The notes beneath the pieces are model-generated. The model did not search any database, was not told the DNA's origin, and saw only the letters and a program-made list of their open reading frames with translations. Below are positions 51,031 through 59,429 of a stretch of 64,000 nucleotides of DNA, in pieces; positions within the stretch are counted from its first letter, which is position 1, and each line of letters opens with the position of its first letter. The DNA comes from JABAQJ01 sp046327745 (GTDB lineage: Bacteria > Gemmatimonadota > Gemmatimonadetes > Gemmatimonadales > Gemmatimonadaceae): contig JAXLXV010000007.1 of assembly GCA_046327745.1 (NCBI GenBank), forward strand, positions 310,001-374,000, given 5' to 3'. Made by a program: the position numbers and the translations under genes.

Positions 51031-52860
51031 ATGCGTTTCGTCCGGCTTGTGCTGCTCACCTGCGTGGCCTTACCGCTTGCCGCCCAGGGCACCAAGCGAC
51101 CCGTCCGTCCGGCGTGGCCGGATGAGGGCCCTGCAACATGGGCACCACGGCCAACCTCACGAGACATCACGGCGAACGACCTGCGCACGCGACTGTATCA
51201 GCTCGCCGATGACTCGATGTCGGGGCGCCGAATTGGTGAGCCGGGCAACTACAAGGCGACGGCGTACATCGCGGCCGAGTTCAAACGGCTCGGGCTGAAG
51301 CCGGCCGGAGACAACGGCACCTACTTTCAGGAACTCCCCTTTGGCCCCGTCGGCTATGACGTTGCTGCCAGCCACTTGACGGTCAACGGGTCTGAGCTGA
51401 CGGTGCGAACAGACTGGGTGCCGATGGCGGCATCGCCGGCCACTGGCATCGGCGGCGTGGCGGCCCTCGCCGGCGTGCCGACAGTTTTCGCCGGTCGGTG
51501 GGGCGACTCCGTGGCGCTGGATCCGGCACTGGTGCGCGGTAAGGTCGCGGTCTTTATGGCACCGCCTAACGCCCTCGGGTCAACACCGGCCGCCACGCCC
51601 GCGTCCCTCCCCCGCTGCGATTCGGTCCCTGATCGATTTGGTGCCGCGGCCGCCGTGCGGGCCGATGTCGCTGCGCGGGCTGGCACCGCGCCCGCGAATC
51701 GCCCAACCACGGTGGCACCGATCCGCGATACACGCGCTCAGACCGCCGGAGCTGCTGGCATCTTGGTGATCGCCGCCGAAGGAATCACGCCGGGCGCGAT
51801 CAGCGCGGCGTTCGGCTCGCGTATGTCGTTGCAGCCGACGACGGCGGGAGCATCCGCCACGCCGGTTGGCGCGACGATTACCGCGCCGGTCGCAGCGCGC
51901 ATCTTTGGAAAGCCAGCGGACCAGCTGGCAGTTGGAGCTACGGGCCAGAGCATTTCCGCGTCGTGGAGCGCTAGCTGGCGCATGTCGGCCACACCCGCGC
52001 GCAATGTGATCGCCATCCTCCCAGGATCAGATCCGGCGCGCGCGGCGGAGTATGTGCTCGTTGGCGCGCACAATGACCACGTCGGAACATCCCCGGTGGC
52101 CGTTGACCACGACTCGCTGCGTGCGGTCAATACGGTCACGCGTCGCCAGGGAGCGAACGACCCGGCCTGCCGTCCAACCGCCGACCAGCAGCGACGCATT
52201 GACGCGTTGATCGCGCACGCCAGAAGCATTCGGCCGCCGCGGCGGGATTCGGTCTTCAACGGCGCCGACGATGATGGGTCGGGTACCGTGGTCATGCTGG
52301 AGATCGCCGAACGCTTTGCGGCTGAGCGGCCGGCCCGCTCGATCGTGTTCATCTCGCACCAGGGTGAGGAGGGTGGCCTGCTTGGCTCGCGCTGGTTCGT
52401 TGACCACCCCACCATACCGCTCAACGCCGTCGTCGCCGCCCACAACATGGACATGGTCGGTAAGGGGCGCGTGGAACAGGTGAAGTTCGGCGGGCCGACC
52501 TCCGTCCAGATGTTAGGCTCGCGCCGACTCTCGCGGGAGTTTGGCGACATCATCGATTCCGTGAACGCCGTGCGCTCGGAAACCATGGCCATCGACAAGA
52601 CGTGGGACGTGACCGCCAATCCCATGAATCGATTCTGTCGTAGCGATCAGGTGAACTACGTCCGAAAGGACGTGCCTGTCACCTACTTCTCGTTAGGGTA
52701 TGCGCAAGACTATCACCAGCTGACCGACGAACCCGCGTACATCGATTACGACCACGCGGCGCGGCTGGGCCGATTCATTCATGACGTGATGTGGGCGATC
52801 TCTGAGCGCGCGACACGGCCATCGATCGACGGGCCCGACCCCGCGTATCCTCGCTGCTGA
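51031..52860 (+). CDS. M28-family zinc peptidase with PA-like insertion
   Basis: This 609-residue exported aminopeptidase or carboxypeptidase has a signal peptide (LLTCVALPLAAQ). The N-terminal half contains a protease-associated-type insertion. The zinc site is in the second half: AHNDHVG, GADDDGSG, HQGEEGGLLGS with the Glu pair, and HNMDMVGKG. The spacing between AHNDH and GADDDGSG is about 60 residues, far longer than the usual 12-20, owing to an insertion around VTRRQGANDPACRPTADQQ. ATG 51031 follows a GGAGG site. It is probably transcribed alone after the upstream terminator. Confidence 0.88.
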   Translation: MRFVRLVLLTCVALPLAAQGTKRPVRPAWPDEGPATWAPRPTSRDITANDLRTRLYQLADDSMSGRRIGEPGNYKATAYIAAEFKRLGLKPAGDNGTYFQELPFGPVGYDVAASHLTVNGSELTVRTDWVPMAASPATGIGGVAALAGVPTVFAGRWGDSVALDPALVRGKVAVFMAPPNALGSTPAATPASLPRCDSVPDRFGAAAAVRADVAARAGTAPANRPTTVAPIRDTRAQTAGAAGILVIAAEGITPGAISAAFGSRMSLQPTTAGASATPVGATITAPVAARIFGKPADQLAVGATGQSISASWSASWRMSATPARNVIAILPGSDPARAAEYVLVGAHNDHVGTSPVAVDHDSLRAVNTVTRRQGANDPACRPTADQQRRIDALIAHARSIRPPRRDSVFNGADDDGSGTVVMLEIAERFAAERPARSIVFISHQGEEGGLLGSRWFVDHPTIPLNAVVAAHNMDMVGKGRVEQVKFGGPTSVQMLGSRRLSREFGDIIDSVNAVRSETMAIDKTWDVTANPMNRFCRSDQVNYVRKDVPVTYFSLGYAQDYHQLTDEPAYIDYDHAARLGRFIHDVMWAISERATRPSIDGPDPAYPRC

Positions 52861-52874
52861 GGCGCGAGCGCTGA

Positions 52875-54158
52875 CTACGCCATCCCCTGGCGTGTGCATC
52901 GCCTGACGCGTTCCAGTAACAACGTGCGTTCACGCTCGTTGCGCGTCAGGTCCGCCGCCCGCTGGTACTCTACACGAGCTTCGGACCAGCGGCCGAGTTT
53001 CTCCAGCAGGTCGCCGCGAACGCTCGGCAGCAGGTGATAGTTCGTCAGCCTGCCGTCGCGGACGATTGCATCCACACGAGCCAGGCCTGCTGCCGCTCCG
53101 AACGCCATCCCCTCGGCCACGGCGCGATTGAGATCCACGATCGGTGAAGGTTGCAGCTGAGCGAGACGCTCGTACAGGCTCGCGATACGCGGCCAGTCTG
53201 TCGCGTCCGCCACCGGGGCGCGGGCATGACAGGCGGCAATCTCGGCCTGCAACTGGTACGAGCCTGGCGACCCTTCTGCCACTAACGTTGACGCGCGATC
53301 TAGCGCGGCCAAGCCGCGGTGAATCAACAATCGGTCCCAGCGACCGCGATCCTGCTCCAAGAGAAGGATTGGCTCCCCGTTAGGCCCCACACGGGCACGC
53401 GAGCGCGAGGCCTGAATCTCCATGAGGGCAACGAGTCCATGGACCTCTGGCTCTGACGGCGCGAGTTCGGCGAGAATGCGGCCCAGCCGCAACGCCTCTT
53501 CGCACAGGGCGGGGCGCATCCAGTCGTCACCGGCGCTCGCGGCGTATCCTTCGTTGAAGATGAGGTAGATCACCTCCAACACTGACGCGAGACGCTCGTT
53601 CAGCTCTGGACCGCGAGGCACTGCATACGGCACACGCGCCTGTGCGAGCGTTCGTTTCGCCCGCACGATGCGTTGCGCAATCGTCGCCTCGGACGTGATG
53701 AACGCGCGCGCGATCTCGTCAGTGGTGAGTCCGCCAAGCAGGCGCAGGGTCAACGCCACGCGCGCGTCAGGCGGCAGAACCGTATGGCAGGCGATGAACA
53801 TCAGGCGAAGCAGATCGTCGCCCACGGGATCGTCCATGGCCGCTTCGAGTTCGGCAGCGGTATCGTGGACGGGGCTCAACTCATGGCCCAATTGTTCGTG
53901 CTTGCGTTCCAGCAGGGCCGTTCGTCGAAGCTGGTCGATCCCTCGGTTCTTCGCCGCCGCCATGAGCCAGGCGCCGGGATTTTTCGGGACACCGCTCGTC
54001 GGCCACTGCTCCAGCGCAGCAACCAGGGCATCCTGAGCCAAATCCTCGGCGACCCCGACGTCATGAACGAGGCGGGTAAGCCCAGCGATCAGTTTCGCGG
54101 ATTCCATCCGCCACACCGTGGCGATGACCGAGTGAATTTCTGTCAGAGGTGGCGACAC
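52875..54158 (-). CDS. ECF42-type sigma factor with C-terminal TPR-like domain
   Basis: This sigma-70 protein has about 427 residues. Region 2 is followed by EDLAQDALVAALEQWP and the AAAKNRGIDQLRR segment, and region 4 by TTDEIARAFITSEATIAQRIVRAKRTL. The C-terminal two-thirds (ALCEEALRLGRILAELAPSEPEVHG and onward) are the DUF6596/TPR-like part of group ECF42. This group lacks an anti-sigma factor and is linked to a DGPF protein, as here. The start is GTG 54158; a TTG at 54167 is possible. It would direct transcription of the adjacent DGPF gene. Confidence 0.9.
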   Translation of the reverse strand: MSPPLTEIHSVIATVWRMESAKLIAGLTRLVHDVGVAEDLAQDALVAALEQWPTSGVPKNPGAWLMAAAKNRGIDQLRRTALLERKHEQLGHELSPVHDTAAELEAAMDDPVGDDLLRLMFIACHTVLPPDARVALTLRLLGGLTTDEIARAFITSEATIAQRIVRAKRTLAQARVPYAVPRGPELNERLASVLEVIYLIFNEGYAASAGDDWMRPALCEEALRLGRILAELAPSEPEVHGLVALMEIQASRSRARVGPNGEPILLLEQDRGRWDRLLIHRGLAALDRASTLVAEGSPGSYQLQAEIAACHARAPVADATDWPRIASLYERLAQLQPSPIVDLNRAVAEGMAFGAAAGLARVDAIVRDGRLTNYHLLPSVRGDLLEKLGRWSEARVEYQRAADLTRNERERTLLLERVRRCTRQGMA

Positions 54159-54242
54159 GAGACGCAATCACATCAGTCGCCACCCCGCGGGCAAGAGTCT
54201 GTCGCGCTCCTTGCCCGTTTCGAGCAAAGGCGTCGTCTCGCA

Positions 54243-54647
54243 CTACTGTCGACCGAGTTGCACGTCTCCGATGGCCTCACGAACGTCCGGCGGGAAATCT
54301 CCGATTTCCTGGACCTGCCGCACCTCAATCGTGTCGCCATCCTGCGCGGGGCATTGCAGCGCCCACGCGACGGCGTCTGCCTTGGACTTCACGTCGATGA
54401 TCCAGTATCCGCCGAGGACTTCCTTCGCCTCAGCGAACGGTCCATCGGTGGCGCGGGCCTTGCCGCCATTGAAACTGATACGAGTTCCTGCCGATGGGGG
54501 ATGGAGGCCGTCGAGTGACAGCAGGACGCCGGCGTCCATCAAGCGCCGGTTGTATTGCATCATGGTCGCAACTGCTTCTCGCGACGGTGTTGTATCTGGC
54601 GTAGCGCTTTCGTATCCCTTGGGGATCATGAGCATCATGAATCGCAT
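54243..54647 (-). CDS. YCII-related DGPF protein
   Basis: This 134-residue protein of the YCII fold starts MRFMMLMIPKGYES and carries the ATDGPFAEAKEVLGGYWII motif that gives the DGPF family its name, with a catalytic-like Asp and a conserved Gly-Gly-Tyr. Its enzymatic role is unproven. The C-terminal EVRQVQEIGDFPPDV is typical for partners of ECF42 sigma factors. It lies 84 bases upstream of the sigma gene on the same strand, so both may be on one transcript under control of that sigma factor. Confidence 0.87.
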   Translation of the reverse strand: MRFMMLMIPKGYESATPDTTPSREAVATMMQYNRRLMDAGVLLSLDGLHPPSAGTRISFNGGKARATDGPFAEAKEVLGGYWIIDVKSKADAVAWALQCPAQDGDTIEVRQVQEIGDFPPDVREAIGDVQLGRQ

Positions 54648-54879
54648 CGGTGCAGTAACCTCAGTAACGTGTTTGGTATGCAGATGTAGCGGTCAACTTC
54701 GCGGCCTTCCTACCACGTCGAATGACGGCCGGCGAAATCGACACGCTGCCACAACCGTTTTGTGTCGAGCATGGTGTGGCGCCCACCTGCTCCGGTACGG
54801 CCCGCGTTCCGGACCCTAGTGATGGTCTTATTGAGGAACAAGGTTTCATCGACCGAGCGACTTCAACTGAGGAGACCGG

Positions 54880-55542
54880 GTGAGCATTCTGCGTAGGTTT
54901 CGATGGTCTTTGGCGGCGTGTGCCGTAGGAGCGGCGAGTTCCTTTCTGTTCTCCGCCCTCTTGCACTGGCCTCGGGCCACCTTCGTTGGCGCACACAGCG
55001 CGCTCGTGCTTGCCCTCATGGTCGTGTACGCTCGCACAGAGTCGGTGAACTTTGCCGTGCAGTTCAGTCGTCGCTGGGTTGCCGGGATGGTTGGTGGGCT
55101 CGTCGTCGGCGCCTTGCTCATCCAGCAGGTGATGGGCCAGCCCTCGTCGCCCTCACCGGAGGGATTCGCGCCCTTGGCCACGGCACTCGGCTGGTACGGA
55201 GTCGTGTACGGAGCGGCCGATGCACTGCTGCTGACGGTTCTGCCGGTACTCACGGTGTATGGTTCCGGCGCAGCCGACGCGCTATCTAGTGCGCGCTCAC
55301 GATTCCGAGTGGCGGGGCTTTCACTTCTTGCCAGTGCGATCATCACGGCCGTTTATCACCTTGGATTCAGTGAGTTCCGCGGTGCTTCACTTCTCGCCCC
55401 CGTGCTGGGCAACCTGCTGATCACCTTGGCCTACTTGCTGACGGGAAGCCCGGTGGCGGCCCTGGTGTCGCACATCATGATGCACATCGCTGCTGTGTTG
55501 CACGGGTCGGCGACAACACTTCAGCTACCCCCTCACTACTAA
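54880..55542 (+). CDS. Integral membrane protein, possibly CPBP-like
   Basis: This 220-residue protein has six or seven hydrophobic spans. The C-terminal block LGNLLITLAYLLTGSPVAALVSHIMMHIAAVLHG, with its two His in the last span, faintly resembles the CPBP protease family. The usual EE motif of that family is not visible, so the assignment is weak. The start is GTG 54880 with a GGAG upstream. It stands between the divergent ECF42/DGPF pair and the DUF1080 gene, with about 230 and 160 bases of unassigned sequence on either side. Confidence 0.6.
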   Translation: MSILRRFRWSLAACAVGAASSFLFSALLHWPRATFVGAHSALVLALMVVYARTESVNFAVQFSRRWVAGMVGGLVVGALLIQQVMGQPSSPSPEGFAPLATALGWYGVVYGAADALLLTVLPVLTVYGSGAADALSSARSRFRVAGLSLLASAIITAVYHLGFSEFRGASLLAPVLGNLLITLAYLLTGSPVAALVSHIMMHIAAVLHGSATTLQLPPHY

Positions 55543-55719
55543 GTCGCGGCGAACGCGATCCCCGGCGACACAGGGTTTGTCGGCCGGATCTCCAGGAGAT
55601 TGGCTGTCCACGCTGACGCAGTCGTTGCATCTTTGTTTGAGAGAGACGTGTTCAGGCCGTCAGCATGCCGCCTTGCCGTCCGTTGATCTTACCTATCGCC
55701 CTTGACCGAAGGGAACATC

Positions 55720-56454
55720 ATGCCACGAGCGAACTGCCACGGGTCTACGCAACTTTCTCGCGCGGCGCGCGTCCGTCCGTTGGTGCTGGCGGCGGCGAGC
55801 TTCATACTCCCTGGTACATCGGTCGCACAATCCCGCTCGCTCTTCAACGGCAAGGATCTAACGGGCTGGCACGTCGATGTGCCGGCGATGGACTCGAGCA
55901 AGTCGGCACGAAACCCGTTCGTTATGCGTGGCGGGTATCTGGTATCGCTCGGCGAGCCTCAGGGACACCTGATCACGGACGCCGTCTATCGCAATTACCG
56001 GCTTGAGGTGGAGTATCGCTTCTCGGCGAAGCCTGGGAATGCGGGTGTGCTGGTGCACGCGTCTACGCCACGGGCGCTTTACCGCATGTTCCCCAAGTCG
56101 ATCGAGGTACAGATGGAGAACCAGAACGCGGGCGACTTCTGGTGCATCGTCGAGGATATTTCGGTGCCGGACATGGAACAGCGTCGGGGGCCAAAGGCGA
56201 ACTGGGGCATCACCGAAGGGAAGGCGCGGCGCATCGTGAACCTGACGGATGGGTCCGAGCGCCCGGTGGGCGAGTGGAATCGGATGGTCATCGAGGCCGT
56301 GGACCGCTCAGTCAAGGTCTGGGTCAACGGTACGCTCGTGAACTACGGTACCAACGCCACCGCCGATCGTGGACAGATTGCTCTGCAGGCCGAGGGTTCC
56401 GAGGTCGAATTCCGCAAGCTCGTGCTGACGCCCATCGCCGCGCTCACGCCCTAG
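55720..56454 (+). CDS. DUF1080 (3-keto-disaccharide hydrolase-like) exported protein
   Basis: This secreted protein of about 244 residues has a signal (ending SVAQ). The 3-keto-disaccharide hydrolase fold follows, with SLFNGKDLTGWHVD at the mature N-terminus, GHLITDAVYRNYRLEVEYRF, GNAGVLVHAS, the EVQMENQNAGDFWC block and VKVWVNGTLVNYG. Members of this family hydrolyse 3-ketoglycosides or bind carbohydrate in a LamG-like fold. ATG 55720 is preferred over TTG 55702. It converges with the exonuclease gene, the stops being about two bases apart. Confidence 0.85.
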   Translation: MPRANCHGSTQLSRAARVRPLVLAAASFILPGTSVAQSRSLFNGKDLTGWHVDVPAMDSSKSARNPFVMRGGYLVSLGEPQGHLITDAVYRNYRLEVEYRFSAKPGNAGVLVHASTPRALYRMFPKSIEVQMENQNAGDFWCIVEDISVPDMEQRRGPKANWGITEGKARRIVNLTDGSERPVGEWNRMVIEAVDRSVKVWVNGTLVNYGTNATADRGQIALQAEGSEVEFRKLVLTPIAALTP

Positions 56455-56456
56455 CG

Positions 56457-57332
56457 CTATTCACGCCAGCGGGCCACGCGCTCCAGAAAGCCCTCGTCCC
56501 CGATTTCGCGGCAGAGCTCCGTCAGCTCAACGCGTCGGGCCCCGCGCCATTCCAGATCGTCCACGCTTTCTACCAGCGGCACATCCTCGCGCAGGGTCGC
56601 GAGCGTCCGGTAGAGTACGGCGTGGTCCCGGTGCGCGTTCAGGCTCTCGCCTAACGCCGTCGCTCCGCGCAAGGGGACTCGCCACTCCGAGGGGTGGTGA
56701 GGGATGTGTTCGAGATGATGGTACTGCGCGAGGATCGCCGCTGCGGACTTCGCGCCCCACTTTGGTACGCCCGGAATGCCATCGGCGTCGTCGCCGACCA
56801 ACGCGAGATAGTCAGGAATGGACGCAGGCATGACGCCGAACTTTTCCATGACGCCAGCTTCGTCCAGTACCTTGCGACGCAAACGATCCAGGCACACCAC
56901 ACGCGATCCACGCACGCATTGCGCCATGTCCTTGTCGGGAGAGCAGATGATCACCTGCTCCACCCGATCGTCACCGGACCACCGTGCCGCACCTGTGGCC
57001 AGCGCATCGTCCGCCTCAAACTCGACCATCGGCCAAACGACTGCGCCCAATGCATACGCGGCCCGTTCGGCGAGCGGAAACTGCCCCATCAATTCCTCGG
57101 GCACGCCGTCACCAGTCTTGTACCCATCGAAGAGCTGATTGCGGAAAGACTCGATCACATGATCGAAGGCGCAAGCCACGTGTGTTGTGCCGTCTTCGCG
57201 CAGCAGATAGTGAAGAGAACGCAGCAGGCCGCGCGTCGCCCCCACCTCTACTCCCGTCGCTGAGCGTGCGCTCGGCGCGCCAAAAAAGGAGCGAAAGAGT
57301 TCGTACGTGCCGTCGACGAGATGAAGTCGCAT
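56457..57332 (-). CDS. 5'-3' flap exonuclease (PolI N-terminal domain-like)
   Basis: This 291-residue nuclease is homologous to the 5' nuclease of DNA polymerase I and to ExoIX/Xni. Metal-binding acidic residues appear in HLVDGTYELF, in FEADDALA and in SPDKDMAQC. The helix-hairpin-helix part is VGDDADGIPGVPKWGAKSAAAIL. It stands alone rather than fused to a polymerase and would process flaps or RNA primers. ATG 57332 starts the conserved strand. A TTA-GGC motif occurs in its C-terminal part (ALGESLN). It is divergent from the M20 hydrolase. Confidence 0.9.
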   Translation of the reverse strand: MRLHLVDGTYELFRSFFGAPSARSATGVEVGATRGLLRSLHYLLREDGTTHVACAFDHVIESFRNQLFDGYKTGDGVPEELMGQFPLAERAAYALGAVVWPMVEFEADDALATGAARWSGDDRVEQVIICSPDKDMAQCVRGSRVVCLDRLRRKVLDEAGVMEKFGVMPASIPDYLALVGDDADGIPGVPKWGAKSAAAILAQYHHLEHIPHHPSEWRVPLRGATALGESLNAHRDHAVLYRTLATLREDVPLVESVDDLEWRGARRVELTELCREIGDEGFLERVARWRE

Positions 57333-57519
57333 GCCAGACTATATGCAGCGCGGCGCGCGCCAACGCGAGTGGCGTGCACGACCGTCCCTCGCCTTCGGTT
57401 TCGTTGGTGCGTCGCCTAGCTTCCATTGTCCGCCTGCTCCAACACAACCACTGGGCTGTACGGCCGCTTGGTGTGCCGTGAAAGAGCACATCCTACGACG
57501 TTGCCACGGGAGCTGCATC

Positions 57520-58776
57520 ATGGCTGGTGAGGTTCGTTCGACCGACGCGATTGCGATTGACGGAGAACGCTTCTGGTCCACGGTCGCTCGCTCGGCAGAG
57601 ATCGGGGTCGGGCGACCCGGTGGCTTGGCGCGATTGGCGCTTAGCGATGCAGACAAGCAGATGCGCGACGAGTTTGTCGCGTGGTGCAGGTCGGCTGGCT
57701 GCACGGTGACCATTGATGCCGTTGGAAACATCTTTGCTCGTCGACACGGCGCCAACGACGCCTTGCCACCCGTAGTGATGGGCAGTCACCTCGACACCCA
57801 GGTCAACGGCGGACGCTTTGACGGAATTGTCGGTGTGCTCGCGGGACTGGAAGTCATCCGCAGCTTGAACGACCGGAATGTGACGACCACGCGGCCGATC
57901 GAAGTGGTGTCGTGGACCAATGAAGAGGGCGCGCGTTTTTCACCGCCCATGATCGCATCCGGGGCGTTCGCCGGCGCCTACGCCCTGCCCTGGGTGCTCG
58001 ATCGTCGCGACGACGATGGCCGACGGTTCGGCGATGAACTCTCACGCATCGGATATGCAGGCGATGCACCTGTCGGTGGCCGTCCTATCGACTCGTACTT
58101 CGAACTCCACATCGAACAGGGACCGATCTTGGATGCGCAGGGTGTTGACGTGGGGATCGTCACGCACGGCTACACGGCGCACGGGTTCATTGTTGAAGTG
58201 CAAGGTGAGACGGCGCACACCGGGCCGTGGCCGATGGAGAAACGTCGCAACGCACTGGTCGGGGCGTCGATGCTGGCAGTCGCCATCAACGACATCGGGT
58301 GGAAGCACGCGTCCACGGGAGGCAAGAGCACCGCATCTCGGATCGTCGCTTGGCCGAACAAGCCGGGCATTCTTTCTGACGTCGCGCAGTTCACTGGCGA
58401 TGTTCGACACGAAGATCCCGCCGTCGCCAATGCCATGGCTGAGAATTTTGTCGCGGCGGTGGACCTGTGCGCCGAGCGATCGCGAACGGCCATGGCGATC
58501 GCCGAACGGTGGACATGGAACGCCGACCTCTTCAGCGCCGAGCGTATTCAGCACGTTCGCGAGTGGTGCAAGCGACTGGGCATTCCATCACTCGACCTGG
58601 CGTCTCAAGCCGGTCACGACGCCTACTTTATCGCGCGCGTCGCGCCCACCGCGATGATTTTCACGCCGTGCGTGCAGGGGATCACGCACAACAACCAGGA
58701 GTGCGCCTTGCTGGAGCGGACGATCCCCGGCGTGAATGTCCTGGCCAACGTCGTCCTCGAGCGCGCGAACAGCTGA
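57520..58776 (+). CDS. M20-family N-carbamoyl-amino-acid hydrolase / allantoate amidohydrolase
   Basis: This 418-residue dizinc amidohydrolase shows the metal motifs MGSHLDTQVNGGRFDG, SWTNEEGARFSPPM (Glu pair) and ELHIEQGPILD. The dimerisation lid includes THGYTAHGFIVEVQGETAHTGPWPMEKRRN. The closing THNNQE is typical of the HyuC/AllC/beta-ureidopropionase group, which releases CO2 and ammonia from carbamoyl compounds in pyrimidine, hydantoin or purine breakdown. ATG 57520 is used; the frame extends to 57331 without family sequence. No other catabolic gene of these routes is adjacent, so the substrate is undecided. Confidence 0.9.
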   Translation: MAGEVRSTDAIAIDGERFWSTVARSAEIGVGRPGGLARLALSDADKQMRDEFVAWCRSAGCTVTIDAVGNIFARRHGANDALPPVVMGSHLDTQVNGGRFDGIVGVLAGLEVIRSLNDRNVTTTRPIEVVSWTNEEGARFSPPMIASGAFAGAYALPWVLDRRDDDGRRFGDELSRIGYAGDAPVGGRPIDSYFELHIEQGPILDAQGVDVGIVTHGYTAHGFIVEVQGETAHTGPWPMEKRRNALVGASMLAVAINDIGWKHASTGGKSTASRIVAWPNKPGILSDVAQFTGDVRHEDPAVANAMAENFVAAVDLCAERSRTAMAIAERWTWNADLFSAERIQHVREWCKRLGIPSLDLASQAGHDAYFIARVAPTAMIFTPCVQGITHNNQECALLERTIPGVNVLANVVLERANS

Positions 58777-58781
58777 CCGCG

Positions 58782-59429
58782 TTAGGTACCCTCCGCCGCA
58801 CGCCCAGTGCGGCGTTGCACCACCTTCAGTCGCAAGCGCTCCTCCCGTTCTCGTTCGTCCAGTTGCCGTGAGACGTCGGCAATGGAAGCAGAAATCTGCG
58901 GCGCCAGGAACTGCTCGAGCGTCCGCATTTGCCGGCTGGCACGGGAGACCGCCTCACCGAGCCGGCGAATACGCTGCTCGCGGGGCGCGGCATCGATCAG
59001 GAGGTCGGCCAGCACCTCGTAACGAACAGCGGCCATGAGTGTGGCGGGGCCGAGTGTGCCAGGGGCGGCGCCACGAGCTTCAACGGTTCGGGCCAACTGG
59101 GGTCGCGAGACGATGTCAGAGACCGGTATCCCCCACACCGTGGCCGGTGTCACTTCAATCTCAAGCTCCTTGACCGGCCACGCGATGCGTCCGAGTTCCG
59201 CCGCCCCATGAACGCCTAACGCGTCGACAAGAGATTCCGCCGCTTGTTGCGCCGCGCCGGAGATTCGCGCCCGAAAGTCCATGGCCGGTCGCGCCACGCG
59301 AAACAACTCGGCCACCAATGCCTCCCGCTTGCGACGGATCAGCTGGGCACCCTTCTCCACGCGCGCCAGGTCGCGACGGGCGCGCACCAGGTTCATCCGC
59401 GTGGCCGCCAACCTTGGTCGCGTGCTCAT
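58782..59429 (-). CDS. atpD: V/A-type ATPase subunit D
   Basis: Subunit D forms the central rotor shaft inside the A3B3 head. It has 215 residues, almost entirely two long helices: RPRLAATRMNLVRARRDLARVEKGAQLIRRKREALV at the N-terminus and a matching C-terminal coiled coil ending LDEREREERLRLKVVQ. This is the standard D pattern. ATG 59429 overlaps the subunit B stop as ATGA; the frame extending to 59471 is discounted. The TAA stop lies in CCTAACG. It is last in the E-C-F-A-B-D order seen in Thermus-type operons. Confidence 0.92.
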   Translation of the reverse strand: MSTRPRLAATRMNLVRARRDLARVEKGAQLIRRKREALVAELFRVARPAMDFRARISGAAQQAAESLVDALGVHGAAELGRIAWPVKELEIEVTPATVWGIPVSDIVSRPQLARTVEARGAAPGTLGPATLMAAVRYEVLADLLIDAAPREQRIRRLGEAVSRASRQMRTLEQFLAPQISASIADVSRQLDEREREERLRLKVVQRRTGRAAEGT

